A stretch of DNA of 64,000 nucleotides from Deinococcus apachensis DSM 19763 (GCF_000381345.1 NZ_KB906412.1:1-64000); one strand, 5' to 3'. Shown: positions 15,717 through 30,659, numbered from the stretch's first letter. Numbers and translations are program-made. Notes: a model not told the origin generated them from the letters alone.

Positions 15717-16481
15717 ATGACAGACTCGCGCCGCCAGTTCAACGCGCATGCCACCAACTACGCGGCCAGCGAGGTCCACCGCCATGGCCCCAGCCTGCCC
15801 GTGCTGCTGGAGTACGCCGCGCCGACGCCGGAAGACACCGCACTCGACGTGGCGACCGGGACAGGGAACACCGCGCTGGCCCTGGCCCCTTTTGTGAGAC
15901 GGGTCATCGGCCTGGACCTCGCCGACGGAATGCTCGCCCACGCCCGCGAACGTGCGGGGCGCGAGGGGCACACGAACGCGACGTTCCAGGAGGGAAGCGC
16001 CGAAGCCCTGCCCTTTCCCGACGAGTCCTTCACGCTCGTCACGTCCCGGCATGCACCTCACCACTTCCGCGACCTGGCGGCTTTCTTGCAGGAGGCGTAC
16101 CGGGTCCTGCACCCAGGCGGGCGGCTGGTGATCGCCGATCAGGTCAGCCCCACACCAGAGCTTCAAGCCTGGGTGGACGAGTTCCAGCGCACCCGTGACC
16201 CCAGCCATCACATGCAGCGCACCGTCCAGGCGTGGCGGGACCTGACCCGGGCGGCGGGCTTCACCTGGGCGCGGGACACCCTGGTGCCCTACCGGCTGGA
16301 ATTCGACTGGTGGACGCGCCAGTCCGGCTGCACACCCGAGGCGGTGGAGCGTCTGCGCGCCCTCACCCGCCGCCTCACACCGGAGCAGCAGGAGGAAGTT
16401 GGCCTGATCCACGAGGGCGGAAACCTCGTCACGCACCTGGAACCCATGCTGGTCGTCCGGCTGGACAAACCCGCAGGGTGA
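15717..16481 (+). CDS. Class I SAM-dependent methyltransferase (UbiE/Methyltransf_11 type)
   Basis: 254 aa. SAM-binding motif I is ALDVATGTGNTALAL, motif II VIGLDLADGML, then the post-motif RHAPHHFRDLAAFLQEAYRV and LHPGGRLVIADQV. These place it among the UbiE-like small-molecule methyltransferases; the methyl acceptor is not evident. Start ATG 15717 is close behind the previous gene, with a GAAGG stretch upstream. The gene converges with menG, also a methyltransferase, with only 3 nt between stops; the two are not obvious recent duplicates. Confidence 0.8.
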   Translation: MTDSRRQFNAHATNYAASEVHRHGPSLPVLLEYAAPTPEDTALDVATGTGNTALALAPFVRRVIGLDLADGMLAHARERAGREGHTNATFQEGSAEALPFPDESFTLVTSRHAPHHFRDLAAFLQEAYRVLHPGGRLVIADQVSPTPELQAWVDEFQRTRDPSHHMQRTVQAWRDLTRAAGFTWARDTLVPYRLEFDWWTRQSGCTPEAVERLRALTRRLTPEQQEEVGLIHEGGNLVTHLEPMLVVRLDKPAG

Positions 16482-16484
16482 GTC

Positions 16485-17225
16485 CTATCCCTTGTCCCCC
16501 ACGTGGATCGCCGCGATGCCGAAGGTCAGCAACCGGTAGCGGGTGCGGAAGCCCGTGGCGCGCATAAGCTGAGCCAGGCGCTCGGGGTCGGGGAAGGCGA
16601 GCACGCTTTCCGGCAGGTAGGTGTAAGCGCCCGCGTTCCCGCTGACGAGCGCCCCGATGCGCGGCAGAACGTGCTGAAAGTACAGCCGGAAGAGGCTCCC
16701 GAACAGACCGGGCCGGGGCGGCGGGAACTCCAGGATGACGAGGCGGCCGCCCGGTGTCAGCACCCGCCACATCTCGGCCAGCCCGCGCGCATAATCCGCA
16801 AAGTTGCGGAAGCCGAAGGCGCAGGTCACGGCGTCGAAAGAACCGTCCGGGTACGGAAGATTGAGGGCGTCCCCCTCCTCCAGCCGGATGTTCAGGTGGC
16901 GGGCATGGGCCTTCTCCCGCCCGATCTCCAGCATCTCGGGCACGAAGTCGCTGCCGACAACCTCCACCCAGGGAGCCCGGGACTTGAGTTCCAGGGCGAA
17001 GTCGGCCGTGCCGGTCGCCACATCGAGCATCCGCCCTGGACTCAGAGCCAGCGCCTCGCGGGCCGCCTCACGCCGCCACGCCCGGTCCACGCCCAGGCTC
17101 AGCACCCGGTTGAGCAGGTCGTAGCGGGGGGCGATGGAGGCAAACATGGCCTGCACCTCCCGCCCCTTGTCACGAGGCCCGGTCTGGCGATCACCAACGG
17201 GAGGGATGGCCGGGGGAAGCGTCAT
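16485..17225 (-). CDS. menG: Demethylmenaquinone methyltransferase
   Basis: 246 aa. It methylates demethylmenaquinone at the last step of menaquinone synthesis. UbiE/MenG signatures are present: MFASIAPRYDLLNRVLSLG near the N-terminus, MLDVATGTADFALEL (SAM motif I), FDAVTCAFGFRNFADYARGL and WRVLTPGGRLVILEFPPP, then YTYLPESVLAFPDPERLAQL. Deinococci use menaquinone only, hence menG rather than ubiE. ATG 17225 is selected because it is 6 nt after TATCAT. An in-frame upstream start at 17279 is possible but would precede that -10 box. Confidence 0.9.
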   Translation of the reverse strand: MTLPPAIPPVGDRQTGPRDKGREVQAMFASIAPRYDLLNRVLSLGVDRAWRREAAREALALSPGRMLDVATGTADFALELKSRAPWVEVVGSDFVPEMLEIGREKAHARHLNIRLEEGDALNLPYPDGSFDAVTCAFGFRNFADYARGLAEMWRVLTPGGRLVILEFPPPRPGLFGSLFRLYFQHVLPRIGALVSGNAGAYTYLPESVLAFPDPERLAQLMRATGFRTRYRLLTFGIAAIHVGDKG

Positions 17226-17305
17226 GGGGCCGATGATAGGGGGGCGGGGCCGGGACAGGGGGAAGGTCGAAGCACCCACTCCTCCCCGAACCCAGCCCTT
17301 CCCGC

Positions 17306-18496
<1,191 letters not shown>

Positions 18497-18623
18497 GCCC
18501 GCAGTCTAGAGGTTCGGGGGGCGGATCGGGGTTCGCCCGTCCCGTTTGTTCGTCCGCACCGCTCACCCCCGCACCTGTAAGTTTCTGTAAAGAGCGCCTT
18601 CCCTAGACTCTGAACAGGTTTCC

Positions 18624-19340
<717 letters not shown>

Positions 19341-19344
<4 letters not shown>

Positions 19345-20948
19345 AACGCGGGGGCGCGGGTGTGGCGCTCCTCGCCGCCCTGCTGGCCGGAGCGGCAGGG
19401 GCGCAGGACCTGGGCGCGTACCGGGCGCTGGCGGGGAGCTTGGACGCGGCGGCGGCCCGCTCCTCTCACGCCGCACAGGCACTTGCCGAACTTGACCGCG
19501 CACAGGCGGCCTATACGCGGCTGGCCCCGACCCTCCAGAACCGGCAGCTCCTGGGCGGCCTGCAGGACACGCTGGGTGGAGCCCGCGCCGCCCTAGCCCG
19601 CACGCCCGCCGAGGTGCAGGCGCAGGTGCTCCTGGCCCGTGGGCTGATGCGGAAGGCGCTGTACGACCAGACGTTGAGTGAACTCGCGCAGACTCCGGCG
19701 AACAGTACCCCACATGTGAAGCTGCTTGCCAGCGAATTCGGCCTGGCCGGTGCTCCCGCGCAGGCCCTGCTGGCCGATGCGGCGGCCGGACGCCCCGAGC
19801 GCGTGGCCTGGCGCCTTCAGCGGGCGGCGGCGGCGAAGGTGGGCGCGGCCCTGAACGCGACCCGCCCCGAACGCAGCCCCGCCGCGTACCTCAACCTCGC
19901 CCGAGCGGCGAGCTGGTTCACAATCGTGCAGGACGCGGGCGGCGCCGGGAACCTCAAGGTCACCGGGTTCAGCGAGGCATTGCGGCAGCTCACGGGGGGC
20001 GACGTGCCCGGCCTGACTGCCTCCCTCACCGCCCTGCGGCAGGGGGCGGGAGCCCTTGGGCGCTCGCTCGCCACGCCGCCCACACTTGCGGCTACGGGGG
20101 GAACCAAAGCCCCCACCCCGCAGCCAGGCACCACGCCGACGGCAGGCCAGCCTGCCCAGACCAAGTCAACGCCAGCAACATCTACCCCGGTCAAGCCTGC
20201 TCAGGCCAAGCCGGTAGCTTCCACTCCCTCCCCGGTCGCACCCAGCCTGGACGTCGCCTACACGGCCCTGGGTCGGGCACTCACCGCGAGCGGGCACGGG
20301 GACCCAACGACCGCGCGGGCGGAACTGGAACGCGCCGCCGCGGCGCTCTCCTCCGCCCCCGCCGGAATTCGCGGGGCTGCGGGGTACGGGGCCTTCGCGC
20401 AGGATCTGGCCGCCGCGCGGGAGCGGTACGGCCTGCGCCCCGGCGACGTGCAGGCCCTCATCGCGGGGCTGGGCGGACTGGAGAGCGATGTGGCCGGGGA
20501 GCCCCGCAGCCGGGTGGACGCCCTGTCGGTCGGAGTGGCCCGGACCTTCAGCGGGGGCGTGCGCGCCGTCACCTTCCTGCTGCTCGCGCTGCTGGCGCTC
20601 GTGCCGCTGTACCTGCTCAACCTGGCCTTTGGTGGGCGCAACCCCTACTGGCGGGCGATCACCGCCGCGCTGGCCCTGCTGCTGCTGCCCGTATTCCTGG
20701 AGGGCGTGTTCGGCTTCCTGGGCTGGCTGGGCGACCTAGGCGGCGTCGCTCTGCTGCGCGCGGCTCCCAGCCTGACGCTGTGGCAGGGTATCTACGGGCT
20801 GCCGCTGCGCGCCCTCCTGACCGCGCTCGCCATCGCGCTCGCCGCCTACGGCTTCCGGGGGTTGTGCGTACAGTTCGGCCTGCTGGGCCGTCAGCGCCCC
20901 GCTGAGCGGGCGGTCGCCCAGGGCCTCGACTGGGATGAGGACGTGTAG
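19341..20948 (+). CDS. Conserved hypothetical membrane protein with signal peptide and proline/threonine-rich linker
   Basis: 535 aa starting at GTG 19341. An N-terminal signal peptide ends near AGAAGAQ. A long Ala-rich helical region follows, then a low-complexity linker (about residues 248-300, rich in Pro/Thr/Lys such as KPAQAKPVASTPSPV) and a second helical region. Three C-terminal transmembrane helices come next (VTFLLLALLALVPLYLLNLAF, ALALLLLPVFLEGVFGFLGW, LLTALAIALAAYGF) and a short charged tail. Most of the chain should lie outside the cytoplasmic membrane. I do not recognise the family. GTGA overlap with the roadblock gene indicates a shared job. Confidence 0.7.
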
Positions 20949-21067
20949 GGCAGCTTTCGCCGGGTCCCACCACTGCTTGCCCACCAGGCCCAACGTCCGC
21001 GAAATCCGCATTTTTCCCCCCGTCCGCAATGGGACTGTGGAAGGATGCGGTGAATTCCGGAGTTCCC

Positions 21068-21127
21068 ATGACCATGCCCCTCAACCGCCCTCCCACTGAT
21101 TTCAACTCCCCCGGAGGCTCCACGTGA
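21068..21127 (+). CDS. Possible 19-codon upstream ORF coupled to the coiled-coil gene
   Basis: ATG 21068 follows CCGGAG at a good ribosome-binding distance. It encodes 19 residues (MTMPLNRPPTDFNSPGGST), and its TGA (21125-21127) overlaps the GTG start (21124) as GTGA. The spacing suggests translational coupling, but so short a frame could arise by chance. Confidence 0.3.
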   Translation: MTMPLNRPPTDFNSPGGST

Positions 21128-23043
21128 CCACCCCCCCCGCGGCCCCCGAGGCCCTCTACCGCCTGCCGGTACGGCTGCTGGGCGACCTCGTCTCGCCCCG
21201 CGCGCTCGAACGCATCCTGCAAGACGCTGCCCAGGCGCGGGGCCTGAGTGTCCAGGCGCTCGACGCCCCCACCCTGGAGGACATCCTCAAGCGCGAGGTG
21301 TTCAAGCGGCTGCAACTCAGCGTGCCCGCCGCGCTCGCCAAGCGGCGGGTTTCCGACGTGATCGGGGAACTCCTGAGCGCGGTTCCCGCTCCCGTGGGTG
21401 AAGCCCCCGACTTGGGTGTGCTGGAGGACGGCGCGCGGCGCTTCAGCCTGTACTTCGACTGGCCCGAGGCCCAGCGCCTGCGTGGCGTGCTGGGCGTGGC
21501 GCGGCAGCAGCAGGAGGCCGGACAGGACGTCGCCCCGCTGGTGCGCGAGGGCCAGGACCTGATCGCGCTGATGGAGCGGCACCTGGAGGAGGGGCTGGTC
21601 ACGCAGGGGCAGGACCTGGCCGAGTTGCAGGCGGCCTTTCGCCGGGTGCAGGGTATGGGTGGCAAGGACGTGCGGCGCCTGGAGAGCCTGATCGGGCAGA
21701 TCGAGGAGGCACAGGGCCAGGGGATGCTGCTCCCCGCCGAGGTCGAGCGGGCGCGCACGATCACCTTCACCCTCCGCAAGCTGCTGGAATCGTCCGTCGT
21801 GCAGCCCCTCGCGCCCGGGGGCGCCCCCGCGGCGCTGGACCCCGAGGCGCAGGCGCGCGTACTGGCGCTGGAGCAGGAGCACGTCGCCCGGCAGCTCGCC
21901 GACCTGATCCGCGAGTTCGAGCCGCTCACTCGTGCCCGCCCGGACCTGGAAAGCCGCAGCCTGCGCGAGCAGCAAACGGCCGGGACCCTGACGGTGGGGG
22001 CGGTGGAGGCCCGGCGCGCGGAGCTGGAGGCGGCGCGCTCGGCCCTCCTCGCCGAGCAGCGGGCCGAACTGGCGGGGCTGGAAGCCCGCCAGTCGGCCCT
22101 ACCGGAGAGTCCGACACTCCACGAGGCGCGGGTGGCGCTCGACGTGCTGCGCCTCACCCTGGACGGGGGCGGGCTGGCGACGGACGAGCTGCGCGACCTG
22201 CACGCCACCCTCGCGGCGCTGGAGGCGGCGCCCGCGAACGCCGCCCGACTGCTCGAACTCCAGCGCAGCCTGGCCGAGGTCGAGCGCGCCGCCCGCGACG
22301 TGCCGGGGGCGAGCGCGGAACTCGCGCCGGGGCTCGCCGCCGCCCGCGAGGCCCTGGCGCGCGGCGAGGACGTGGACCCCGAGGCGCTGTGGCGCGTGCT
22401 GGAGCGCCGCATGGGAGAGGCCGCCCAGCAGCGCCAGGACTTCGACGCCCGCGCCGACCACGTGATCCAGGAGTACGACACCCTGCGCCACCTGGCGGGC
22501 GAGACCACCCAGAAGCTGGGGCGCCTGGCCGACACCCTGCGGGCCCAGCGCCGCCTGGGGGCGATGTCGGGCAGTGCCCGCGAGCGCTACGCCCAAACGC
22601 TGGAGGAGGCCGAGGCCCTGCTCGCGGAGTCGCGGGCCGAGTACCAGGCCGCCCAGGAGGTGACGGCGAGCTTCGGGGCCGATGCCCTCAGCGGTCTGCT
22701 CGGAGTCTTTGATCTGGGCGGCAGCGCCGGGGACAGCCTGGGGGGCTTCCTGACGGCCGAAGCAGTCCCGGTGCCCCCTCAGCCCGACCTCCCCGACGAC
22801 ACCTGGCTGATTCGGGGAGGTGCCGTGACGGCGGGCCGGGCCGACCTGGCGGTGGGTGGGGTGGCCGCCCTGCTCGACCAGGCGACCTTGCTGGGGGCAC
22901 GTTCCCTGCGCTTTGAGGACGAGCGCGGCGCCTGGGTCGCCCGGGAGGACGGCACGGGCGGCTGGCGACTGGCGCGCGGCCCCTCCGCCTCTGCCATCGA
23001 GGACCGGGTGGGCGGCTGGCTCACCACGGGTGAGGCGCGTTAG
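21124..23043 (+). CDS. Conserved hypothetical coiled-coil protein with the shared N-terminal module
   Basis: 639 aa, cytosolic by composition. Residues ~11-75 are homologous to the N-terminus of the roadblock-like protein (LVSPRALERILQ against IVSERAAETLLR). The middle ~450 residues are rich in Ala, Leu, Glu and Arg with strong heptad character. They contain repeated ALEQEH, ELEAARSALLAEQRAELAGL-like stretches, predicting long coiled coils. The last ~90 residues (DTWLIRGGAVTAGRADLAVG...IEDRVGGWLTTGEA) look globular and are unassigned. GTG 21124 has GGAGG 6 nt upstream. Function unknown; the context suggests an assembly with the two preceding genes. Confidence 0.75.
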   Translation: MTTPPAAPEALYRLPVRLLGDLVSPRALERILQDAAQARGLSVQALDAPTLEDILKREVFKRLQLSVPAALAKRRVSDVIGELLSAVPAPVGEAPDLGVLEDGARRFSLYFDWPEAQRLRGVLGVARQQQEAGQDVAPLVREGQDLIALMERHLEEGLVTQGQDLAELQAAFRRVQGMGGKDVRRLESLIGQIEEAQGQGMLLPAEVERARTITFTLRKLLESSVVQPLAPGGAPAALDPEAQARVLALEQEHVARQLADLIREFEPLTRARPDLESRSLREQQTAGTLTVGAVEARRAELEAARSALLAEQRAELAGLEARQSALPESPTLHEARVALDVLRLTLDGGGLATDELRDLHATLAALEAAPANAARLLELQRSLAEVERAARDVPGASAELAPGLAAAREALARGEDVDPEALWRVLERRMGEAAQQRQDFDARADHVIQEYDTLRHLAGETTQKLGRLADTLRAQRRLGAMSGSARERYAQTLEEAEALLAESRAEYQAAQEVTASFGADALSGLLGVFDLGGSAGDSLGGFLTAEAVPVPPQPDLPDDTWLIRGGAVTAGRADLAVGGVAALLDQATLLGARSLRFEDERGAWVAREDGTGGWRLARGPSASAIEDRVGGWLTTGEAR

Positions 23044-23052
23044 CCTGCGGGC

Positions 23053-23511
23053 GTGACGGTTCCTCCCCGCCCCGACCTGCCCCTCCTCCCCGGCGAGACG
23101 TGCCTGCTGCGGGGCGCGGACGAGCAACGCGCGCTCGGCGCCGCAGTGGCCCACGCCCTGCCGCCGGGCGCGGTTCTGTTTCTGGAGGGCGAACTCGGGG
23201 CGGGCAAGACCACGCTGATGGGGGGGCTGGTGGGGGCGCTGGACTTCACGGACGCGGTCACCAGCCCCACCTACGCCCTGATGCACGCCTACCCCACCCC
23301 GGCGGGCCGGGTGCTTCACGTGGACGCTTACCGGGTGCGCGACCCGCGGGAACTGTATGAGATGGACCTAGAGGACCTCGTCGCGGGCAGCCGCCTCACG
23401 GTGATCGAGTGGGGCGAGGGGCTGTACCGGGACTATCCGGCGGCGCCCATCCTGCGGCTGGAGCATGTGGAGAACGACCCCGAAGTGCGGCGGGTGGAGC
23501 GGGTGCGCTGA
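23053..23511 (+). CDS. tsaE: tRNA threonylcarbamoyladenosine biosynthesis ATPase TsaE
   Basis: 152 aa. It is the ATPase subunit of the complex that makes N6-threonylcarbamoyladenosine at position 37 of ANN-decoding tRNAs. Walker A is LEGELGAGKTTL. Family motifs VTSPTYALMHAY, LHVDAYRV and LTVIEWGEGL are all present. GTG 23053 lies 6 nt after TAGCCT, which itself contains the stop codon of the preceding gene. This could be a leaderless internal start or a close reinitiation within the same operon. Confidence 0.93.
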   Translation: MTVPPRPDLPLLPGETCLLRGADEQRALGAAVAHALPPGAVLFLEGELGAGKTTLMGGLVGALDFTDAVTSPTYALMHAYPTPAGRVLHVDAYRVRDPRELYEMDLEDLVAGSRLTVIEWGEGLYRDYPAAPILRLEHVENDPEVRRVERVR

Positions 23512-23565
23512 ACCCTTTCTGAAGCCGGGGCGTTCTCCCCCACTCGCCTGGGCCACAATGCACCC

Positions 23566-24752
23566 ATGTGGACGCTGGTGGTGAACTGCGGGTCGAGCAG
23601 CCTGAAATTCGCGCTGCTGAGCCCCGATTCGGGTGAGGTTCCCCTCTCGGGCCTGGCCGAGCGGCTGGGATCGGACCTCGCCTCGGTGCGGGTGGACCGG
23701 GGGGGCGAGCGGGTGAACGTGCCGCTCCCGGGCGGCAGCCACCCGGAGGCATTCGGGGTCTTGCTGGGCGAACTCGACGGCTTGGGGCTGCGAAATGAGG
23801 TCAGCGCCGTCGGGCACCGGGTCGTCCACGGGGGCGAGCGCTTCAGTGCCCCGGCCCTCATCACGCCGGAAGTGCTAGACGCCATCCGCGCCTGCGTGCC
23901 CCTCGCGCCGCTGCACAACCCCGCCAACCTCGCGGGTATTGAGGCGGCGCAGGAGGCGTTTCCGGGGCTGCCGCACGTCGCCGTTTTCGACACGGCTTTT
24001 CACCAGACCATGCCCGAGGTCGCCTACCGCTACGCCGTGCCGACCGAGTGGTACATGCAGCACGGCGTCCGGCGCTACGGCTTCCACGGCACCAGCCACG
24101 CCTACGTGGCGGGCGAGGCGGCATGGATGCTGGGGCGGGACCTTTCCGAGCTGAACCTCATCACGGCGCACCTGGGGAACGGGTGCAGCGTCACCGCCGT
24201 GCAGGGCGGGCGCAGCGTGGACACCAGCATGGGCCTCACCCCGCTGGAGGGGGTCGTCATGGGCACCCGCAGCGGCGACGTGGACCCCGGCCTGCACGAC
24301 TATCTTGCCCGGCAGGCGGGGCTGAGCCTGACCCAGATCACGGCGGCGCTGAACAAGGAGAGCGGGCTGCTGGGCTTGTCGGGCCTGACGAACGACATGC
24401 GCGAGTTGGAGGAGGCCGCCAGTCGTGGACACGAGGGCGCCCGGCTTGCCGTGGAGATTTTCGTGTACCGTCTCGCCAAAACCATCGCTGGCATGGTCGC
24501 CCCGCTGGGCCGCCTGGACGGCCTGGTCTTCACAGGCGGCATCGGCGAGAACAGCGCCACGGTGCGGGGAGTGACCCTTGCCCGGCTCGGACTCCTCGGA
24601 TTCAAGGTGGACGAGGCGACGAACGCGCGGGCGGTGCGCGGCCAGGGAGGCGTTATCACCACCGCTGACAGCGTCCCCGCCCTGGTGGTGAACACGAACG
24701 AGGAACTCATGATCGCCCGCGAGACGGCGCGGGTGCTGGAAGGAGTGCAGGC

Positions 24753-24756
<4 letters not shown>
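23566..24756 (+). CDS. ackA: Acetate kinase
   Basis: 396 aa. It interconverts acetate and acetyl phosphate with ATP. It begins WTLVVNCGSSSLKFALL, the acetate kinase N-terminal signature, and has the second signature YGFHGTSHAYVAGEA plus HLGNGCSVTAV and FTGGIGENSATVR. ATG 23566 is 6 nt after CACAAT (leaderless style). The stop overlaps the pta start (ATGA), giving the classic ackA-pta operon for acetate/acetyl-CoA interconversion. Confidence 0.97.
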
Positions 24757-26882
<2,126 letters not shown>

Positions 26883-26897
26883 CGGGAAACTCTACCC

Positions 26898-28310
26898 TCA
26901 GCGGTACACATCCGCCCGGCTCGGCGGCAACTCCACCCGGCCCTCCTCGTCGGGCTTGGCGAGGAGGCTCTGGTAGAGGTCGAGCTGGCCGCCCCGGAAA
27001 CCGTTCACGCAGGCGGCGATATACAGGCGCCACAGCCGGAAGCGCTCCTCGCCGACCAGGGCGCGGGCCTTCTCCCCGTGGGCCTCCAGGTTGTCCGACC
27101 AGCACAGCAGCGTCCGGGCGTAGTGTTCGCGCAGGTTCTCCACGTCCCGCACCTCGAACCCTGCACCCTCGGCGTCCCGGAGGGTTTCCCACAGGGGCAG
27201 CAGTTCGCCATCGGGGAACACGTACTTCTGCACGAAGCCGCCCGCCGTGAGCGCCTGCACCCACTTCGGGAATTTGGGCGGCTGCACGCTCGCCCCGATG
27301 GCGTGATTCATCATCAGGCCGCCGGGCCTCAGGGCCTTGTAGGCCTCGTGAAAATAGGTGGGCATGTTGGCCCGGCCCACGTGCTCGGCCATGCCGACGC
27401 TGGTGATCTTGTCGAAACGCCCCGGCTCCTGGGCCACCACGTCGCGGTAGTCGCGCAATTCCAGCCGCACGAGGTGACCCAGCCCCGCCGCCTCCACCCG
27501 GGCGCGGCCCTCGCGGAGCTGCGCCTCCGAGAGGGTCACGCCCAGCACCTCCACCCCGTACTGTCCCGCGGCGTAGATCGCCAGGCCACCCCAGCCACAG
27601 CCAATGTCGAGCAGCCGCTCGCCGGGCTTCAGGCGCAGCTTGCGGCAGATGTGTTCGAGCTTGGCCGTCTGCGCCTGATCCAAGGTCTCGGTCCCCGCCG
27701 GGAAGTAGCCGCAGGAGTACACCATGCGCCGGTCCAGCCACAACCTGTAGAAGTCGTTGGAGAGGTCGTAGTGGTACGTGATCGCCTGCTGGTCGCGCTC
27801 GCGGCTGTGCGGCGTGCCGTCCAACCGGGCCTGAACCGGGCGCGGCGCGGGTCCCGCCTGGCTGCGGAGCCTCTGCACGTCGCGCAGGAGGCGCGCGACC
27901 CGTGCCGGGGTGAGTGGCGTGTCGAAGGCGGTGGTGAGCCCGGCAACCTCGCTGATGTCCCCCTCGATCTCGAAGTCGCCGCGCAGGTAGGCCTCGCCCA
28001 CCGAGAGGTCGAGGGGAAAGCCCAGCATCCGGCCCAGCGAGTGCTCGCTGTTCAGCACCAGCCGTGCCGAGGCGGGCTGCACCGTGGCGGGCAGAACCGT
28101 CCCGTCCCAGAGCTGCACGTCAAAGGTCCGCCGCTGGGGGAGGGCGGCGTCCAGCACGTCCAGTGCCGCCGCGCGCAGTTCGGTGGGGGTGGGCGGTCGC
28201 CGGACCTGCTGGGCGGCCAGGGCGGCGGCGGTGAGTCCAGCGGCCCAGACGGCCCCCGTGGTCACGGGACGAGCGGAGCCTGACCGACCTTGCCGGGAAG
28301 AGGCAGACAT
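26898..28310 (-). CDS. cfa: Cyclopropane-fatty-acyl-phospholipid synthase
   Basis: 470 aa. It adds a methylene bridge from SAM across double bonds of membrane phospholipid acyl chains. The C-terminal methyltransferase core is complete: AITYHYDLSNDFYRLWLD, MVYSCGYFPAGTETLDQAQ, LLDIGCGWGGLAIYAA, GVTLSEAQL and KITSVGMAEHVG. The first ~40 residues include a hydrophobic stretch (VWAAGLTAAALAA) that could anchor it to the membrane, which is unusual for the family. Start ATG 28310 is close behind TAAGCT. An AT-rich palindrome (28354-28378) sits ~45-70 bp upstream and may regulate it. Confidence 0.92.
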   Translation of the reverse strand: MSASSRQGRSGSARPVTTGAVWAAGLTAAALAAQQVRRPPTPTELRAAALDVLDAALPQRRTFDVQLWDGTVLPATVQPASARLVLNSEHSLGRMLGFPLDLSVGEAYLRGDFEIEGDISEVAGLTTAFDTPLTPARVARLLRDVQRLRSQAGPAPRPVQARLDGTPHSRERDQQAITYHYDLSNDFYRLWLDRRMVYSCGYFPAGTETLDQAQTAKLEHICRKLRLKPGERLLDIGCGWGGLAIYAAGQYGVEVLGVTLSEAQLREGRARVEAAGLGHLVRLELRDYRDVVAQEPGRFDKITSVGMAEHVGRANMPTYFHEAYKALRPGGLMMNHAIGASVQPPKFPKWVQALTAGGFVQKYVFPDGELLPLWETLRDAEGAGFEVRDVENLREHYARTLLCWSDNLEAHGEKARALVGEERFRLWRLYIAACVNGFRGGQLDLYQSLLAKPDEEGRVELPPSRADVYR

Positions 28311-28353
28311 GGTCCAGCTTAAGCTCTACCCAGGACCAGCGTCGCCAGCCATC

Positions 28354-28378
28354 TGTACAATTTCTTACAATTCGTACA
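28354..28378. promoter_or_regulatory. AT-rich palindrome upstream of cfa (candidate operator)
   Basis: Arms TGTACAATT and AATTCGTACA (TGTAC/GTACA exact, one extra C) flank a short centre. The 25-bp AT-rich patch is conspicuous in this high-GC DNA and lies between the permease stop and the cfa start. The binding protein is unknown. Confidence 0.4.
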
Positions 28379-29488
<1,110 letters not shown>

Positions 29489-29535
29489 TCCAGCGTCAGA
29501 ACGCACCCGGGGAGAGGGCCGGTTCGCCACCACCC

Positions 29536-30582
29536 TCACCGCAGCCTCCAGGCGAGCAGGCCCGCGACGAGCAGGAACACGAGGTTGGGCAGCCAGGCGG
29601 CGAGCGCAGGTGCCATCGCCCCTGCCCGAGCGAGCTGAGGCATGCTGATCCACAGGACGTAAAAGGACACCAGAAAGACCACCGTGGCCGCAAAGCCCGC
29701 CGCGCGGCTCCTCAGCAGCAGCCCGAGCGCTCCCGCTGCAAAGGCGAACACGACGGGCGTGAGGGGGTCTACATAGCGCCGGGTCAGCTCGAAGGTGTCC
29801 TGCCGCTGCTCCTGAGGGGTGCCCAGCTCGCTCGCCAGCCGCGCTTGCAACTCGGGCGTGCTGACCTGCTCGGCGGGCGGCGGTGGGGGCCGCAGGGTGT
29901 CGGTCTGGGGAAAGACCAGCGGGGCCGTCACCTGCCGGGGGTCCTGGCCCGGGCGGGTCACCCAGGCGTTGCGCACGGTCCAGGTCTTCTTCCCCGTGTC
30001 CCAGGTGCCCGACTGTGCCGTGATCGTCTCGCCGCCGCGCTCGATCAACACCCCGTCGAGCCGTGCCACGGCCCCGCCCCGGTCATTGCTCACCCGGCCC
30101 GCGTAGTACAGGGCGCCGGGCGGGGCATAGGTGTAGTTGTCCCGCGCGGGCGGGGGGGGCGTCGTCCTGAAGATCCCGTACCAGGCCTGATTCCAGCGGG
30201 CGGGCGCACCGGGCGCCACGTATCCGGCGTTGACAAAGGCGACCAGCCCGATCAGGACGAACGGCACGGCCAGCGGCCACACCAGCCGCAGGGGCGGCAC
30301 CCCCCCGGCGAACATCGCCTTGAGTTCGCTGTCCCCCTGAAGCCGACCGAAGGTGAGCAGCACCGCGAAGGGCACCGCCAGCACCAACGACCGGTTGAGG
30401 AAGGTGGGGGACAACGCCAGAAACGCCTTGGCGGCCTGGAGCAGCGTGGCGTCGTAGCTCAGCAGGAAGCCCACCGTGGTGCTCAGGGCGTCGGTGAGTT
30501 GCAGGATCAGGAAGAGCGCCACGCCCGCCGCGTACCAGCGCAGCACCTCGCGCAGCACGTAGCGGATCAGCGTGATGGGCAC
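29536..30582 (-). CDS. LptF/LptG-family permease, second subunit
   Basis: About 348 aa. It has the same six-helix plus jellyroll architecture: TLIRYVLREVLRWYAAGVAL, AVPFAVLLTFGRLQGDSELK with the typical 'RL..DSE' motif, a proline-rich periplasmic region, then FAFAAGALGLLLRSRAAG and LVFLLVAGLLAWRL. It pairs with the next gene to form the transmembrane heterodimer of an LptB2FG-like exporter; no LptB ATPase gene is in the window. I prefer GTG 30582, which is 7 nt after TAGAAT, over the ATG at 30591, which overlaps that -10 box. Confidence 0.85.
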   Translation of the reverse strand: MPITLIRYVLREVLRWYAAGVALFLILQLTDALSTTVGFLLSYDATLLQAAKAFLALSPTFLNRSLVLAVPFAVLLTFGRLQGDSELKAMFAGGVPPLRLVWPLAVPFVLIGLVAFVNAGYVAPGAPARWNQAWYGIFRTTPPPPARDNYTYAPPGALYYAGRVSNDRGGAVARLDGVLIERGGETITAQSGTWDTGKKTWTVRNAWVTRPGQDPRQVTAPLVFPQTDTLRPPPPPAEQVSTPELQARLASELGTPQEQRQDTFELTRRYVDPLTPVVFAFAAGALGLLLRSRAAGFAATVVFLVSFYVLWISMPQLARAGAMAPALAAWLPNLVFLLVAGLLAWRLR

Positions 30583-30629
30583 GGGCGGCATTCTAGCGAG
30601 GGCGGATGAGATGCACAGGGGCAAACAAG

Positions 30630-30659
30630 GACCCCCGCCACCCGGAGGCGGAGGGGGTC
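30630..30659 (-). terminator. Terminator-like hairpin downstream of ddrC
   Basis: The minus strand reads GACCCCC-TCC-GCC, a loop, GGC-GGGGGTC then CTTGTTTG, an imperfect 10-bp stem. The ~150 nt between it and the ddrC stop (30660-30806) is GC-rich with nested inverted repeats and no gene. Confidence 0.5.
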
